A DNA stretch of 64,000 nucleotides from the NCBI GenBank assembly GCA_033220425.1, contig CM065653.1:4424440-4488439 (forward strand), read 5' to 3'. Positions 1 through 12,594 of the stretch are shown in pieces. The DNA is from Lepraria neglecta (lineage: Eukaryota > Ascomycota > Lecanoromycetes > Lecanorales > Stereocaulaceae). The position numbers were made by a program, and so were the translations under genes. Within the stretch, counting starts at the first letter, position 1. Each line of letters starts with the position of its first letter. The notes beneath the pieces are model-generated. The model worked only from the letters and a program-made list of their open reading frames with translations, was not told the DNA's origin and did not search any database.

Positions 1-1392
1 TAACCTGCTAAGCACTTATTAATAACGTTATATAAGTATATTTAGATTGAATAGAGATAGCGTACCTTGATAATATACTAATTTATTCTAAGAACAAGAA
101 AGAATATATAGAGTATATATAGGATATCCTTAGATGCCTATCGCAAGCGAAACTTCTTCTTAAACTAGAAAAGTACGAATTTTATTAATAGTTAGTAGAA
201 TTTCTAGGATTTATAGTTAGTATAGAAGGTATTAGTATAAGCCTAGAAAAGATTAAAGCTATAGTAGAATAGCCTACGCTATAGGACGTTAAAGTAGTAT
301 AAAGCTTCTTAGGATTCGCTAACTTTAATAGGAAGTTTATCGAGGGCTACTTAAAGAAAGTACTACCTCTAATAGATATTATAAAGAAGGATATTATATT
401 TATATAGGGGAAAGACTAATAGAAATCATTTAATATATTAAAGAAAGTATATATAGATCTACTAGTACTCTATACCTTTTAGGCTAACGAACCGGCCCGT
501 ATCGAAATAGATACCTCGGATCTTATAATTAGAGTATATCTATATTAAATAAAAGACTAAAAGTAGTATCTAGTTACCTACTATTTAAGGAAGATATTAG
601 TAGTAGAATAGAACTATAATATATACGATAAGGAACTACTTATCGTAGTTTATATATTATAGAACTAGTAAATATACGCAGAGAGTAACTCGGATCTAAC
701 TATCTTTATAGATTATAAGAATCTTCTTAACTTTATAATAATAAAAGAGTTAAATAGAAGATAAGTTCGATAGTTAGAACTATTAGGTTAATATAAATTC
801 AAGATAACCTATACCCTAGGAAATAATAATAGTTAAGCGGATACCCTTAGTAGGCAATCGGACTATATAGAAGGAAAGAATATCACGGAATAACTAATCC
901 TAAAGGAAGAAGCGGACGGATCACTAGTACTATACCAGGTATTAGCTATAACCCTTTATATATTAGGACCTGATATAACTAACAAGATCGTAAAGGTCTA
1001 TAATGATAATATATTCGTAATAAACCTACGGAAGGATTAATAGGATTTAGTATTACTTAAATACCAGGATAAAACCTACTTGCCTAATATATACATTAAA
1101 GAAGTAATCAGGGATTACTATAATAACCCTTTACAAGGTTACCTAGGAGTATCTAAGACTATAGAACTCCTAGGACGAGGATACGCAGCGCCGAAACTTC
1201 GGACGCGCGTTAAATAGTATATTAAAGAATATATATAGTATTAGTATAATAAGGCGGTACGATACGCCAAGTATAGATAAATATAGTTTACTCCTATACT
1301 AGAGTTACTATAGGATAATATTATAATAGACTTTATAGTTAAACTACTACCTTTAAAAGATCTAGCTATATAGGATACCTTCGATTCGATTA
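1..1392 (+). pseudogene. Ty3/Gypsy pol remnant (R0), RT-RNase H-integrase, segment 1
   Basis: Decayed polyprotein of a chromodomain Gypsy retrotransposon, entered in the middle of reverse transcriptase. Reading through stops gives RT sequence just after the start (AYLDNILIYSKNKEEY, where DN replaces the catalytic DD), then RNase H (EIDTSDLIIRVYLYQ and NYNIYDKELL), then the integrase zinc-binding region (NPLQGYLGVSKTIELLGRG). The stops are almost all TAG where the paralogues have CAG or TGG, the pattern RIP leaves. The frame breaks at 1392, where a Helitron is inserted. The same element resumes at 9866-9893, at 11099-11951 and at 26008. P1 (15.4-16.8 kb) is a close paralogue and gives the uninterrupted order. 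No function is expected. Confidence 0.9.
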
Positions 1393-4300
1393 TCTTTCTT
1401 CTAATAATAGATTATAAGGAAATTCGGAGCAATTCCGCACTTACAGCCAATTAGATTAGCCCTATATTCTATATTCCCTCTCTCGGCTAGCGCCTTTAAC
1501 TACTAAAACTTGAATTCGTATTATAACTTCTTCGCACTACTTCCCCACGCTATATACATTATATAATATTAAGATAATTTCATATGTTTTGGAGTTAATC
1601 ATTAGCTTGCTTGCGCATCAAGAATTTTTAGAATCGGCCTATTTACATAATAGTTATAAGTAAAAGAAGCGTTTTCGCTATATTTTACAGGAAGCGCGAG
1701 CTTAGTAGTAAATACTAAGTATTAAGCTTAGTATTTACCTTCTCCTCCAAATAAACTAGGTAACTTATATATATATAGCGCTATTACCTCTTATCCCTAT
1801 TTAATAGCCCTAGAGACGTAAGATATCTTTAGTCTTCGTGATAGTATTTATAACCAGCGTACTATTACGCGTTAGCGGCGCTAGACGCCTTCTTTTACGG
1901 TATATATTAATACCCCTACCTCGCGTCCAAACCGTTAAAAGCGTCAGAATTCGTCTACCGCTCTTACAGATATTATAGAGAATATAGTCAACCGTAGAAT
2001 AACTAATCGGGGAAGAGGGAAACGCGCCAGGACCGCTCAGAGCGCTAGGAACCTCGATATTACTACTATAAGTTAGCAGGCAGAAATACAAAATATATAG
2101 AGGAGGTAGATCATTCGACCGTAGTAGCAGAACGCCTATCTACGGCCTCGCCCTACCCAATTAGGTATCTAATATATTATCCAAGTGGTCGTATCGCCCC
2201 GCAATCTAGAGGATTCAAGCCTATCTAAGTACTAAGATTCTTCTTCTAAAGAGGAAGCACTACCGCTAGAACCGCGATATTATCTGCGTACGCGCCGACT
2301 ATATACCTAGTAGGCGCAGGAGAATAGCGAGGAATGTATACTACGTCAGCGGCGTCGCCGTTGACTATATCAGCGCCGTAATACTATAGATAAGGGTAGC
2401 AGAACTTTACCTAGTACGTATCTAAGTACTCGGCTACCGTAAGTATATATCGATCTTCTAGAACACGTTATACTACCGTAGTTCTTTAATCTAATTAATA
2501 AATGTCCTTATTACTATACCTTCTCTTTCGAGGGTAAGCGTCTTTCTACTAAATAGTAGTAGTACTATTAGAACGGTATAATTGATATCTAGGTACCTAA
2601 CTTACCTGGCTTCGAGTTCCTTAAACGACTACCCGAAGGTAACCCTAAGTATCGATTTCTCGCGCTAAACAAGCTGTTTTATAAGGTAGAATACATATTG
2701 GATAGTCAGGACAGTATCCCGGACCCTTATTAGCCAGGGCAGTATAAGATAAAACGGACTACCCGTAGTACTACGTTTATTAAGAGGGTCTTAAACTATA
2801 ATAATCTGCTTTCTTTTACCAGTAAGGGCGTAGATAAGATAGATTACCGGGTTAGGCGGACTATATACAAGATCTAAGGGGGGATATATTACGCTATTAG
2901 TCCATTTTTGCCTGAAGAAGGCGTTACCGAGAGATATACCTAGTACTACTTTATCAACAATAGCTAGGATTAAGTAGATACCTGTATAATATATACTGGG
3001 CAGGTTAAAAGATCTATTAATACGGATATAGTACTTCTTCTTCAGCGACTTCTTTAAGATATTAACCTCTATATATAGAGCTTTAAGACTTGCCGGGAAC
3101 GCTTATTAGATAATAAGGTAAGTTACCCTCTGTAGACTATAAACGTCTATATTATATAATACGACCCTAGGTATACTAATCGCGGTATATATAACCGCCC
3201 TATATCTAGTAAGGTGGCCTATATTATAATTACTCCTCTAGACGGCGCGAAGGGATATATTATACGAGATATTCATATTAAAGTCAAGGGTGGGGGCCTT
3301 ATAAGGGTATCTGAATAGTACTTATCCTATATAGCCCTGCGGTATATCCTACCTTTCCCTTATAGGGAATAGAGCTAGTATAATACTCTGCCGCTACGGG
3401 GATATAATAGGCTCCCGGAAGGATATCTCTTCGCTACCCGCAGGTTAAATATAAGGCAGGGAACTACTCAGCACTACGGTATATATTAGGACCCTGACTG
3501 GCCTGAGAATAGCGATAAGGAGGAAGAGCCGGAAAGAGATAGAGCTGCTCCGAGAGGTCGTAGAGGGTCTATACGGGTCACGAGGAGTTAGATCTATCGC
3601 TATTGGCTATAGGTAAGCCTATTCTATAGCTTTTAAACGTCTGCCCTTATATTAGTAAAATTATATTTTCCAGTACTTTATATCTTTATATAGGATATTA
3701 CGATCTTCTATTATTTTTCTTCTAAGAAGCGCCGCCCCCCTCCTATACTATATTAGTAATACCCCTATAAGCGCTGGAAATATAGCGCTTGATAGTAGTA
3801 GCTATAGATATCGCCGTCGATAGTTACGGAAGATATATATTAGCTAATACAAGTGAGCTAGATATAGAGAAGAATTTCGTTCTAAATATAATTTATATAG
3901 AACTATTAATATATTACTTAAAATAGTACCAAAATGATCGACGACTAGTAAATTTATATTATATTTTTTATATTTTTGAGTTTTTAAAACCAAATTTCTC
4001 TATAGGGCAGACCTCGCAAAATTTAATATTTTGAAGAATTCTTCTACTAATACCATAATAGTACCGCAAGGGTAGATTCTCTCGATTACTCTGTTCCGAG
4101 TATCTCCTTAGTTACTTTATTACTAATACTTATACTACTATCGAATAGAATAACCTGAATTAGTATATTAAGTATTAGTATAAAATTCGGGTACTTAGCT
4201 ATAAAGGCTTAATCGATCGACTATACGAGGATCTAGATCTAGGGCTCGGCGATCTCGGCAGCAAGGTCACTATTCTGCTATCTAGTATAGCTAGTAGCTC

Positions 4301-5508
4301 TAGAGCTATAAAGGTAGATATAGAGGACGCTTTAACAGTAGTACGGTATCGAGGCAATCCTGCCTTCTTTATAACTTTTATATATAACCCGAACTAGGCT
4401 AATATCCGCCGTTTAATTTAACCCGGTTTATCGACAACAGAGGTTTATAATATATAGGTACGGGTTTTTAATATAAAGCTCAGGGAGCTTCTTAAGGATC
4501 TTTTCGAGAGATATATCTTAGGTATCTATATTAGTTATTACTATATAGTTAAATTTTAAAAGCGAGGTCTACCGTATACCTATATCCTTCTTATTATTTA
4601 TGAGGAGGATAAAATTAGATACGTCTCCTAGATCGATAATACTATATAGGCCGTTATTCCTAATAAGACGAAGGACCTAGTACTCTATAAGTTAGTAACT
4701 ACTTATATAATCTATCGCTGTTACTTAGCCTCCGATATCTACTAGGATAAAGAGAAGAACTAGTACTCTAAATTCTTCCCTAAGGATATTTATAATAAGT
4801 TATCGTTCGATCCTGAGGGAGTATACCTATATTATCGACGCCCGTATATAGAGCCTACTCCGGAGGGCTATACTAACCAATAGGTTGTTCCCTATAACCC
4901 CTGGCTTCTGAAGAAGTACCGTACTTATCTAAATATTAAGATCTACGCCTCCGTTAAGTCTATATTTTACTTATTTAAGTATATCTATAAGGGTCTAGAC
5001 TAGGCAAATATTTCGGTTACTCGATCAATAACGGTGCCTTAGGGGAACCCTGTACCGCCGGGGTAGTAACGGCTAGAGCCTCTATTAGTTAATAAGGTTA
5101 TCGAATTCTATAAAAGTCGCTAGATAGGAAGCTCCGAGGCTTACTAGAAGATCTTTAGGTTTAGTATAGGGGGGATTAAGCCTTATATTAAACGGCTACA
5201 GATTTATTTGCCTAAGGAGTAGCAGATTAGCGTCGATCTAGATAGGGAGACTACTAAGACTATTCTCGATAAGGACTTATTGTGTAAGATATAGTTAATA
5301 GAGTTCTTTAAGATGAATCATCTTACTAAGGAAGCCTTAGAGAATGATTAGCCTCTACCGTTTAGAAGAAAAAACGGGTAACTATACCTTCTAGATACGA
5401 ACCCCCTTGACTACCTATATAACGAATTTCCTATATATTTCATATAGGATAAGAGGAAATAGATATAGTTTATTCGCAAGAAGGGGGAGATAATTAGATA
5501 TATATATA

Positions 5509-6920
5509 CAAGTGAGTGCCCGTAATCTTCACAGAAGATTACTGTAAAAATGGCTATATCTCGCTTATTTAATACTTTATTTGGAAGATTTAAGCGGATT
5601 TAGAAAGCTATATATATAGTATATTTTATATATATAAATCTAAGCCTTAACCGTAATAGGGCAAAAGTTATTAAGGATTTAGTATATTAGTACTTCGGGG
5701 GCGGCTGCGGGGGTAGCTTTAGGGAACTCCGCAGGCAAAAACATATTTTTTGAGCTTTACTTAGCCAAATCTTGGCTAAATTTCAAAATTCGAACGACGT
5801 TGGAAAGGGCATGCTTGGTTCCAAAACTCATAAAATTAGAATGATATTATATGACGTATATGGCGCAGGGTATTGCTGCGAAGAAGCTGCGATACGCATT
5901 CAACTTTTGATGTTCCGGGGGAGCCAAGCTCAATACTTGGCATTTACTACCAAGCTTGCGCTGCCCGCAAAACATAGCGAAAACGCTTCTTTTACTCATA
6001 ACTTTTGCGTAAATAGACCGATTTTGAAAAATTTGACGGTGTTGGAAAGCGCATGCTTGGTTCCAAAGCATATGAAATCATCTCGATATCATATGACGTA
6101 TATGGCGCGAGGCATTACTGCGAAGAAGTTGCGGTGCGTATTCAACTTTTGATGTTCCGGGGGAGCCAAGCTCAATGCTTGGCATTTGCTACTGAGCTTG
6201 CACTGCCCGCAAAATATAGCGAAAACGCTTCTTTTACTCATAACTTTTGCGCAAATGGACCGATTTTGAAATTTTGACAGTATTAGAAAGCGCATGCTTG
6301 GTTCCAAGCATATGAAATCATCTCGATATCATATAACGTATGTGGCGCGGGGCATTACTGCGAAGAAGAATGCTTGGCATCTGCTACCGAGCTCGCACTA
6401 CCCGCAAAACATGGCGAAAACGCTTCTTTTACTTATAACTTTTGCGCAAATGGACCGATTTTGAAAATTTGACGGTATTAGAAAGCGCATGCTTGGTTCC
6501 AAAGCATATGAAATCATCTCGATATCATATGACATATGTGGCGCGGGGCATTGCTGCGAAGAAGTTGCGGTGCGTATTCAATTTTTGATATTCCGGGGAG
6601 CCAAGCTCAATGCTTGGCATCTGCCACCGAGCTCGTACTGCCCGCAAAACATGGCGAAAACGCTTCTTTTGCTCATAACTATTGCGCAAATGGGCCGATT
6701 CTAAAAATTCTTGATGCGCAGGCAAGCTAATGATTGAATCCAAAACTTATGAAATCATCTCGATATCATATGATGTATGTGGCGCGAGGCAGTGCTGCGA
6801 AGAAGTTGCGGCGCGCATTCAACCACAGTTTGATGGTTGATGCCAAGCATCCTTTGACTACCCGATTTGGTATCAGTTGCCTGAATAGGCATTAAAACCT
6901 ATTCTGTTATTAGAAGAAGA
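5509..6920 (-). mobile_element. Non-autonomous Helitron nested in the Helitron gene
   Basis: A 1412-bp element inserted between A and T in the Rep-helicase gene, between the codons for the RKKGE..R and NLYYYRLLL regions. On the minus strand it begins TCTTCTTCTAATA and ends with the GTAATCTTC...GAAGATTAC hairpin followed by GGGCACTCACTTG. Its middle is a tandem array of about five units of roughly 195-240 bp, each with a core GGAAAGCGCATGCTTGG and a second core TTGCGCAAATGGACCGATT. Open frames inside (5772-6152, 6053-6277, 6489-6704) come from this periodic sequence and appear on both strands. I do not treat them as genes. Confidence 0.85.
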
Positions 6921-7230
6921 TAATCAGTCCTAAGCAGGGTAATTTATACTATTACCGACTCCTTCTTACCTACCGTTAGGGGGTAATATTATTTAATAAT
7001 CTGCGGACTATTAATAGCGAGCTTCTAATATATAAAGTGGCCTGCGTTTAACTTAGATTAGTAGAGAACGATAAGTACTACGTTAAGGTACTAGAGGAAG
7101 TAAAGACTCTTTGCTTACTAGTAGTACTATAAGGTCTTTTCGTAACTATTCTATTAGAACTATACCCGGAGGACCCTTTAGCGCTTTAGGAGAAATTTAA
7201 AGCAAGGTATATATCTATTTTTATTACTGT

Positions 7231-7375
7231 AATCGTTATTTTTCTATCTAAGTCGGACTATATTCTATATCTAAGTCGGACTATATTCTATATCCGAGTC
7301 GGACTATATTCTATATCCGAGTCAGACTATATTTAACCGAGTCGAACTATATTCTCTATCCGAGTTAGACTATAT
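7231..7375 (+). repeat. 23-25-bp tandem repeats within a probable Helitron intron
   Basis: About six diverged copies of a unit like CTATATCCGAGTCGGACTAT between the conserved KFKARY region and the next helicase block. Flanking signals AAG|GTATAT near 7209 and AAAATAG near 7400 would make this an intron of about 190 nt. Similar GAGTCGGA words occur in the LTR of the M2/M3 family (27170-27200, 28490-28600). Confidence 0.5.
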
Positions 7376-9831
7376 ATTCTAACTATTAAAATAGTATATC
7401 GGACGACTATACCCGTATATTGAATAAGTGTTTCGCCTACTATATAGATATCCTCTAGGACCATAAGGACGAATATATACGAGACCTAGTATTTTAAGCT
7501 GAGCAATATGCTCTATATTTGATTTCTAGCTAGTTAGACTACTAGTCTACCGCCGAAAGTAGCCTTAGCCTCGAGCTATTTAACCTTCCGCCGGTTATTA
7601 TTCTATTCGATCTTCTATATAAATCGCGAATTCAGAACTATCTACTTCGCGAAGAGATATCTTATAATATTATACTAGAAGATATAGAAGTTGAATAGTA
7701 GAAGCTTAATACCGACTAACGTCTAGTAGCCGAAAAGATTATAGCGGCGGTAGATAAGAATAAGAATAATAAATTTGGTACGGGTGTACTATTCTTTTTA
7801 AACGGCGCTGGCGGTACTAGGAAGACTATAGTCTAGAATACTATTCTGAAGAAGCTCTGTTCTCAGAAGCGTGTTACTTTAGTAGTAGCGTCTTTAGGTA
7901 TCGCTGCGACCCTATTAGACGGTGGATATACTACCTATTCGCGATTCAAGATCCTATTAGACGCTGAGAGTATATCCAGTTACGGTATTCAGAAAGGGAC
8001 TAACCTTACAGAGTTAATTAAGCGGGCGTATATCATCTTCTAGGACGAAGTACCTATATAGAGTCGTTTCGCCGTTAAATACGTTAGCTATTCTTTATAG
8101 GATCTTTACGGTAATAACGGTACTTACTTTGGTAGTAAGGTCGTTTGCTTTTGCGGCGATTTCCGTTAGACCTTGCTAGTAGTCCCGGGGGGGACCGCAG
8201 GCGTTATTATTAATACCTGTATCTAGAAGGCGGCGTTCTAGGACGAGGTAACTATTCTTCGCCTTACTACTAATATATATCTAAGTAATCGAGGTCTTAC
8301 CGAAGAAGGTAGGCGGTGAATAGCAGAATTTACTAAAGCTCTCCTATATATTAGTAATAGTAAAGGTAATATAGTCGACCTAGTTACTAAGGATAAGAAG
8401 ACTCCCTAGAAATATAGATACCTGCCTGAGAATACTATAGATATACTAATCGATAAAATTTATCCTACTATTAGTAGAGATCTTCTAGACCGGTACTATC
8501 TAACTAAACGAGTAATTCTGGCTATTATAAATAAGGATGTCTAGAGAGTAAATAACTATATTCTCGACCGTATACGGGGCGACTACTATAAGTACTAGAG
8601 TTTCGATCAAGCGGTAAACCCTGAGGAAAACGAGATATTCCCTAACGAGTACTGGAATAAATTCTATAAGCCTTTACTGCTACCGTATAAGCTATAGTTA
8701 AAGGTAGGGATACTAGTAATATTAATAAGGAACCTAGATATACCCCGTCTCTATAATAGGACCCGTATTCTACTTACCGAATATAGGAGATACGTCCTTA
8801 AGGGTAATATTATAGGTAGGAGTTTCGACGGTAGCGAGATAGTCTTATATAAGATCCCTTTGCAGTCTAAGGATGGTAATAAGTATATCCCTACCCCGTT
8901 CACCTGCAAGTAGTTCCCTATACGCCCTGCCTTCGCAATAACTATTAATAAGTCGTAGGGGCAGTCGATAAAGTATATAGGACTCAACCTACGATCCCGT
9001 CCAGCGTTTATCTATAGATAATTCTATATTAGTAACTCGCGCGTTACTATAGAGTCGAACCTATATATAATTAGTCTAGATTTGGATGACTATATTATGT
9101 ATAAGCTTATAAATAACCCGGTCTATAAGCAGGTGCTACTATAGGTCTAGTACTCGCAGAACGGTACTCGCAGAATGGTTATAGCTAATAGGAGTTACTC
9201 GAAACGACGCTAAGCCTCTTTGGGAATATATATCAAACTCGTAGATTACGGCAATCGACTTTTCAGTACGATTCGGGGTTAGATTTTACTCGGTATAGAG
9301 GTCTGAGATAGCTATTATTTAGATTTATAAATGGCGGTAACTATATCTTAACGCTTGAAGATATTAGCTAATAAGCTTACAGGCGTATAGATATAGATTA
9401 TATTATCGCCCCGGTATGGTTTCTTTATAAATAATCGCGATATTACTATTATATAACCTCGCTGTCGATAGATACAAAAACAGGCATTTCGCGGACAAGG
9501 TTTCAGCCCTATACCAAGCCCGACTTTATGGCGCGCGTGTTTAGCCAATTAGAATTTCACAGGCCTGGCACTAGCGCAGGCCTGTAAAATATCTAGCCAA
9601 CCGGCGCTGATTCCGGACCCGAGAAATAGCCGAGCGCGCGCGTATTTTCAAATCCTGGACCTTTATGCCCGCTCCTTAGTATTAAAATCTTACTATTTCA
9701 ATAACTTTAGAAGTATTAGAGTTAGAGCTTAACTTTATATATATAAAATATACTATAAATAGCGGGCTTTCTAACGCCGCTTAAATTTTCTAAATCGAGT
9801 ATAAAATAAGCGAGATATAGTAGTTTTTACG

Positions 9832-9865
9832 GTAATCTTCTGTGAAGATTACGGGTACTAACTTG
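9832..9865 (+). other. Helitron 3' terminus: hairpin plus CTTG end
   Basis: Stem GTAATCTTC (9832-9840), loop TGT, stem GAAGATTAC (9844-9852), then 13 bases ending CTTG at 9865. The same structure is found at 11061-11098 and, inverted, at 5509-5545 and 34910-34946 (one arm mutated in the last). This is the rolling-circle termination signal of the family. Confidence 0.8.
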
Positions 9866-9893
9866 TAGTTATTATAGATAAACTTACTAAGTA

Positions 9894-11098
9894 TCTTTCT
9901 TCTAATAATAGATTATGAGGAAATTCGGAGCAATTCCGCACTTGCAGCCAATGAGAATGGCCCTATACTTCTCCCCCCTAATAGTACGCTTTTCGGCCTA
10001 GCGCCTTCAACCACCAAAAGTTGAATCCGTATCGCAACTTCTTCGCAGCAATGCCCCGCGCCACATACGTCATATGATATCGAGATGATTTCATAAGTTT
10101 TGGAGTCAATTATTAGCTTGCTTGCGCATCAAGAATTTTTAGAATCGGCCTATTTGCGCAATAGTTATGAGCAAAAGAAGCGTTTTCGCCATGTTTTGCA
10201 TGCAGCGCGAGCTCGGTGGCAAATTCTTTACAGTACTTCCCCGCGCCACATACGTCATATGATATCGAGATGATTTCATAAGTTCTGGAGCCAAGCATGC
10301 GCTTTCTAACACCGTCAAAATTTTCAAAATCGGTCCATTTGCGCAAAAGTTATGAGCAAAAGAAGCGTTTTCGCCATGTTTTTCTGGCGGCGCGAGCTCG
10401 GTGGCAAATGCCAAGCACTGAGCTTGGCGCCCCCGGACCCTGGAACATCAAAAGTTGAATATACTGCGCACTTCTTCCCCACGCCATATACGTCATATAA
10501 TATCGATATAATTTCATGAGTTTTGGAACCAAGCCTGCGCTTTCCAACGCCGCTAAAATTTTCAAAATCGGTCTATTTGCGCAAAGGTTATAAGTAAAAG
10601 AAGCGTTTTCGCCGTGTTTTGCGGGCAGCGCAAGCTTATGGCAAATGCCAAGCATTAAGCTTGGCGCCCCCGGACCCTGGAACATCAAAAGTTGAAGGCG
10701 CATCGCAACTTCTTCGCAGTAATGCCTTACGCCACATACGTCATATGATATCTATGTAATTTCATGAGTTCTGCAACCAAGCATGCGCTTTCTAACGCCG
10801 TTCGAATTTTGAAATTTAGGTAAGATTTGGCTAAGGAAAGCTTAAAAAACATGTTTTGGCCTACGGAGTTCCCTGAAGCTGCCCCCGCAGTCAGCCCCGA
10901 AGTGCCTCCGGAGTACTCAAATATTCAACCCTTAATAACTTTTAACATATTAGGGTTAGGGCTTAGCTTTATATATATAAATATACTATAAATAGAGGGA
11001 TTTTTAATTCCGCTTAAATCTTCTAAATCGAGTATGAAATAAGCGAGATATAGCCGTTTCTACGGTAATCTTCTGTGAAGATTACGGGCACTAACTTG
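9894..11098 (+). mobile_element. Non-autonomous Helitron, 1205 bp
   Basis: Begins TCTTTCTTCTAATAATAG and ends with the family hairpin and CACTAACTTG. It is inserted between A and T of R0; P1 has the empty site at 16861/16862. The 28 bases 9866-9893 between the big Helitron and this one are R0 integrase sequence, so two independent insertions lie 28 bp apart. The interior has three to four copies of the roughly 200-240-bp unit (GCCAAGCATGCGCTTTCTAAC cores). Open frames on either strand here are shadows of the repeat. Confidence 0.85.
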
Positions 11099-11951
11099 TA
11101 TAATTATAATACTATTCAAAGAAACCTATAAAGTAGATTAGCTAGCTTTTATACTACTTAATAAGCTAATAAGGGATTATAGTATACCTAAATCAATAAT
11201 ATCCGATAGAGATAAATTATTTATATCTAACTACTAGAGAACGCTAATAGTAGCGATTAGAACGAAACTCCGGATATTGATAGTATATTATCTATAGACT
11301 AATAGATAAATAGAACGTGCCAATTAAACGATAGAAGTATACCTAAGGTATTATATAAACTAAAAACAAGATAACTAGGTTTTACTACTTCTAATAGTAT
11401 AACTAGTATATAATAATAATAAGTCAGATATAATAGGCCTGATACCGTTCTTCGCCAACTACGGAAAGAATATAAATATATTTCTAGATCTAAGGAAGGG
11501 ACCTGATATAGAAAAGGCCTTAGTTAAGGTAGAAGAGCTTAAGAATTTGTATAAAGATATATAAAGGTCTATTAAGATATTAGGAGAAAGAGGCTCTCTA
11601 TATAAGTATTGAATAATATTAATAATAAGTAAGATATTGAGTGTTCTATGGAGAGAAATCTGTATATAAGTATGCGCCAAGCCGCTAGTACTGAAGGTAC
11701 ACAAGTAGACTGAGATAAGGATTGTATATATATATGCAATAACCGTAACATAAGAGCTCTAATAGTAAGTTAAAGGAATAAATTAATAAGAAAAGAAAGA
11801 ATATTCCTCAGCTAAAAGAGGGGGATAAAGTATACCTCCTAATAAAAAATATAAGAATAACGAGACTAAGCAAGAAACTAGATTATATTAAGGTTAGACT
11901 ATTCTTAATTAAACGGATAAAAGGACCAGTTAACTATAAACTCTAACTTCT
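11099..11951 (+). pseudogene. Gypsy integrase remnant (R0), segment 2
   Basis: Continuation of the R0 pol frame after the second Helitron: integrase catalytic core (SDRDKLFI followed by NYQRTLIVAI, with TAG for CAG) and the C-terminal region before the chromodomain (EEGDKVYLLIKNIRITRLSKKL). At 11947-11951 the sequence CTTCT begins the target duplication of M1, and the frame resumes at 26008 with LLPDAKVYPVFYI. P1 has the same stretch unbroken at 16862-17540. Confidence 0.85.
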
Positions 11952-12183
11952 TGTTACGACCCACGGCGGTTATATACCTAATGGTGCGATAGCCGCCTAG
12001 GGTTCCGTGTATCTTATGCTTCTGTAGGAGAGGAGTTACTTAGGTAGAATGGTAGTCTTCGTCGATGGAGGTAGTTAATACGTTCTATATTAATAACTAG
12101 TAAAGTATAGTACAAGGAGTACCAGGAAGATTAACCAAGTTGAACACGCTGTTCCAAGCAGTGGGCAGAGCCCCGTATATATA

Positions 12184-12594
12184 TATTAGAACCATTGGTT
12201 CTAACAGGACTGTCCTGTAGGACGAGGTACTATAGATAGGACTAGTAGCTGAAGCGATAAGCGCAACGAGCGACGTGCGCTTATAGCGCTCAAGAATGAT
12301 AAGCGTAATGAGCGCCGTGCGCTTATAACGCTTATAGAGTACTTGGTAGGGTTTCTTATATCTATATACGCGGGGCTCTACCTACTATTTAGAATAGTAT
12401 ATTCAACTTAGTTAATCTTCCTAGTACTCCTTATACTATACTTTACTAGTTATTAATATAGAATATATTGATTACCTCCAATTATAAAGACTGCTATCCT
12501 ACCTAAGTAACTCCTCTCCTATAGAAGCATAAGATATATATACCTATACGTAGCTATCGCACTATTAGGTATATAACTACTATAGGTCGTAATA
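12184..12594 (+). repeat. 5' LTR of P1
   Basis: 411 bp from TATTAGAACC (TGTTAGAACC before RIP) to GTCGTAATA. It holds an inner palindrome TTAGAACCATTGGTTCTAA at its start and two GAGCGNNGTGCGCTTAT inverted motifs. Identical boundaries occur at 18312-18722 and, reversed, at 25597-26007 and 52837-53245. Confidence 0.88.

Larger units (their letters stand above)
1850..9200 (+). pseudogene. Helitron Rep-PIF1 helicase protein, interrupted and RIP-decayed
   Basis: Replication initiator-helicase of the Helitron. The N-terminal part begins near 1850 with an Arg-rich region. The Helitron-like N domain is readable at about 2.5-3.0 kb (NYNNLLSFTSKGVDKIDYR, ISPFLPEEGVTERYTQYYF). The HUH region is at about 4.55 kb, where KRGLPYTYILLIIYEED stands for the family's LPHAHIL, so both histidines of the motif now read Tyr. 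The gene is split at 5509-6920 by a non-autonomous Helitron and resumes with NLYYYRLLLTYR. The PIF1-type helicase has a Walker A relic LNGAGGTRKTIV (7.80 kb), GDFRQTL-like sequence (8.16 kb) and AFAITINKSQGQS (8.93 kb). A probable intron with 23-25-bp repeats lies near 7205-7405. Dozens of TAG/TAA stops rule out activity. Confidence 0.87.
1393..9865 (+). mobile_element. Autonomous Helitron (rolling-circle transposon), RIP-decayed
   Basis: An 8473-bp insertion (about 7.06 kb without the nested 5509-6920 element) that splits R0. Comparison with the empty site in P1 (junction 16833/16834) shows it lies exactly between A and T, as Helitrons do, without target duplication. It starts with TC (TCTTTCTTCTAATAATAG) and ends with CTTG. 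Thirteen bases before the end is a hairpin with 9-bp arms (GTAATCTTC / GAAGATTAC, 9832-9852). It carries a Rep-helicase gene on the plus strand. The 1400-1760 and 9660-9865 ends match the non-autonomous copies at 5509, 9894 and 34910, so those are its deletion derivatives. The canonical Helitron end is CTRR, so CTTG is a variant shared by all four copies here. Confidence 0.88.

Noticed and set aside
1810-2091. Minus-strand 93-codon frame
   Set aside because: Antisense to the Arg-rich start of the Helitron protein, with no motif of its own.
5772-6307. Overlapping frames on both strands with MLGSKAYEIISISYD-like text
   Set aside because: They arise from the tandem units of non-autonomous Helitrons; the same text occurs in other frames and orientations and has no independent coding support.
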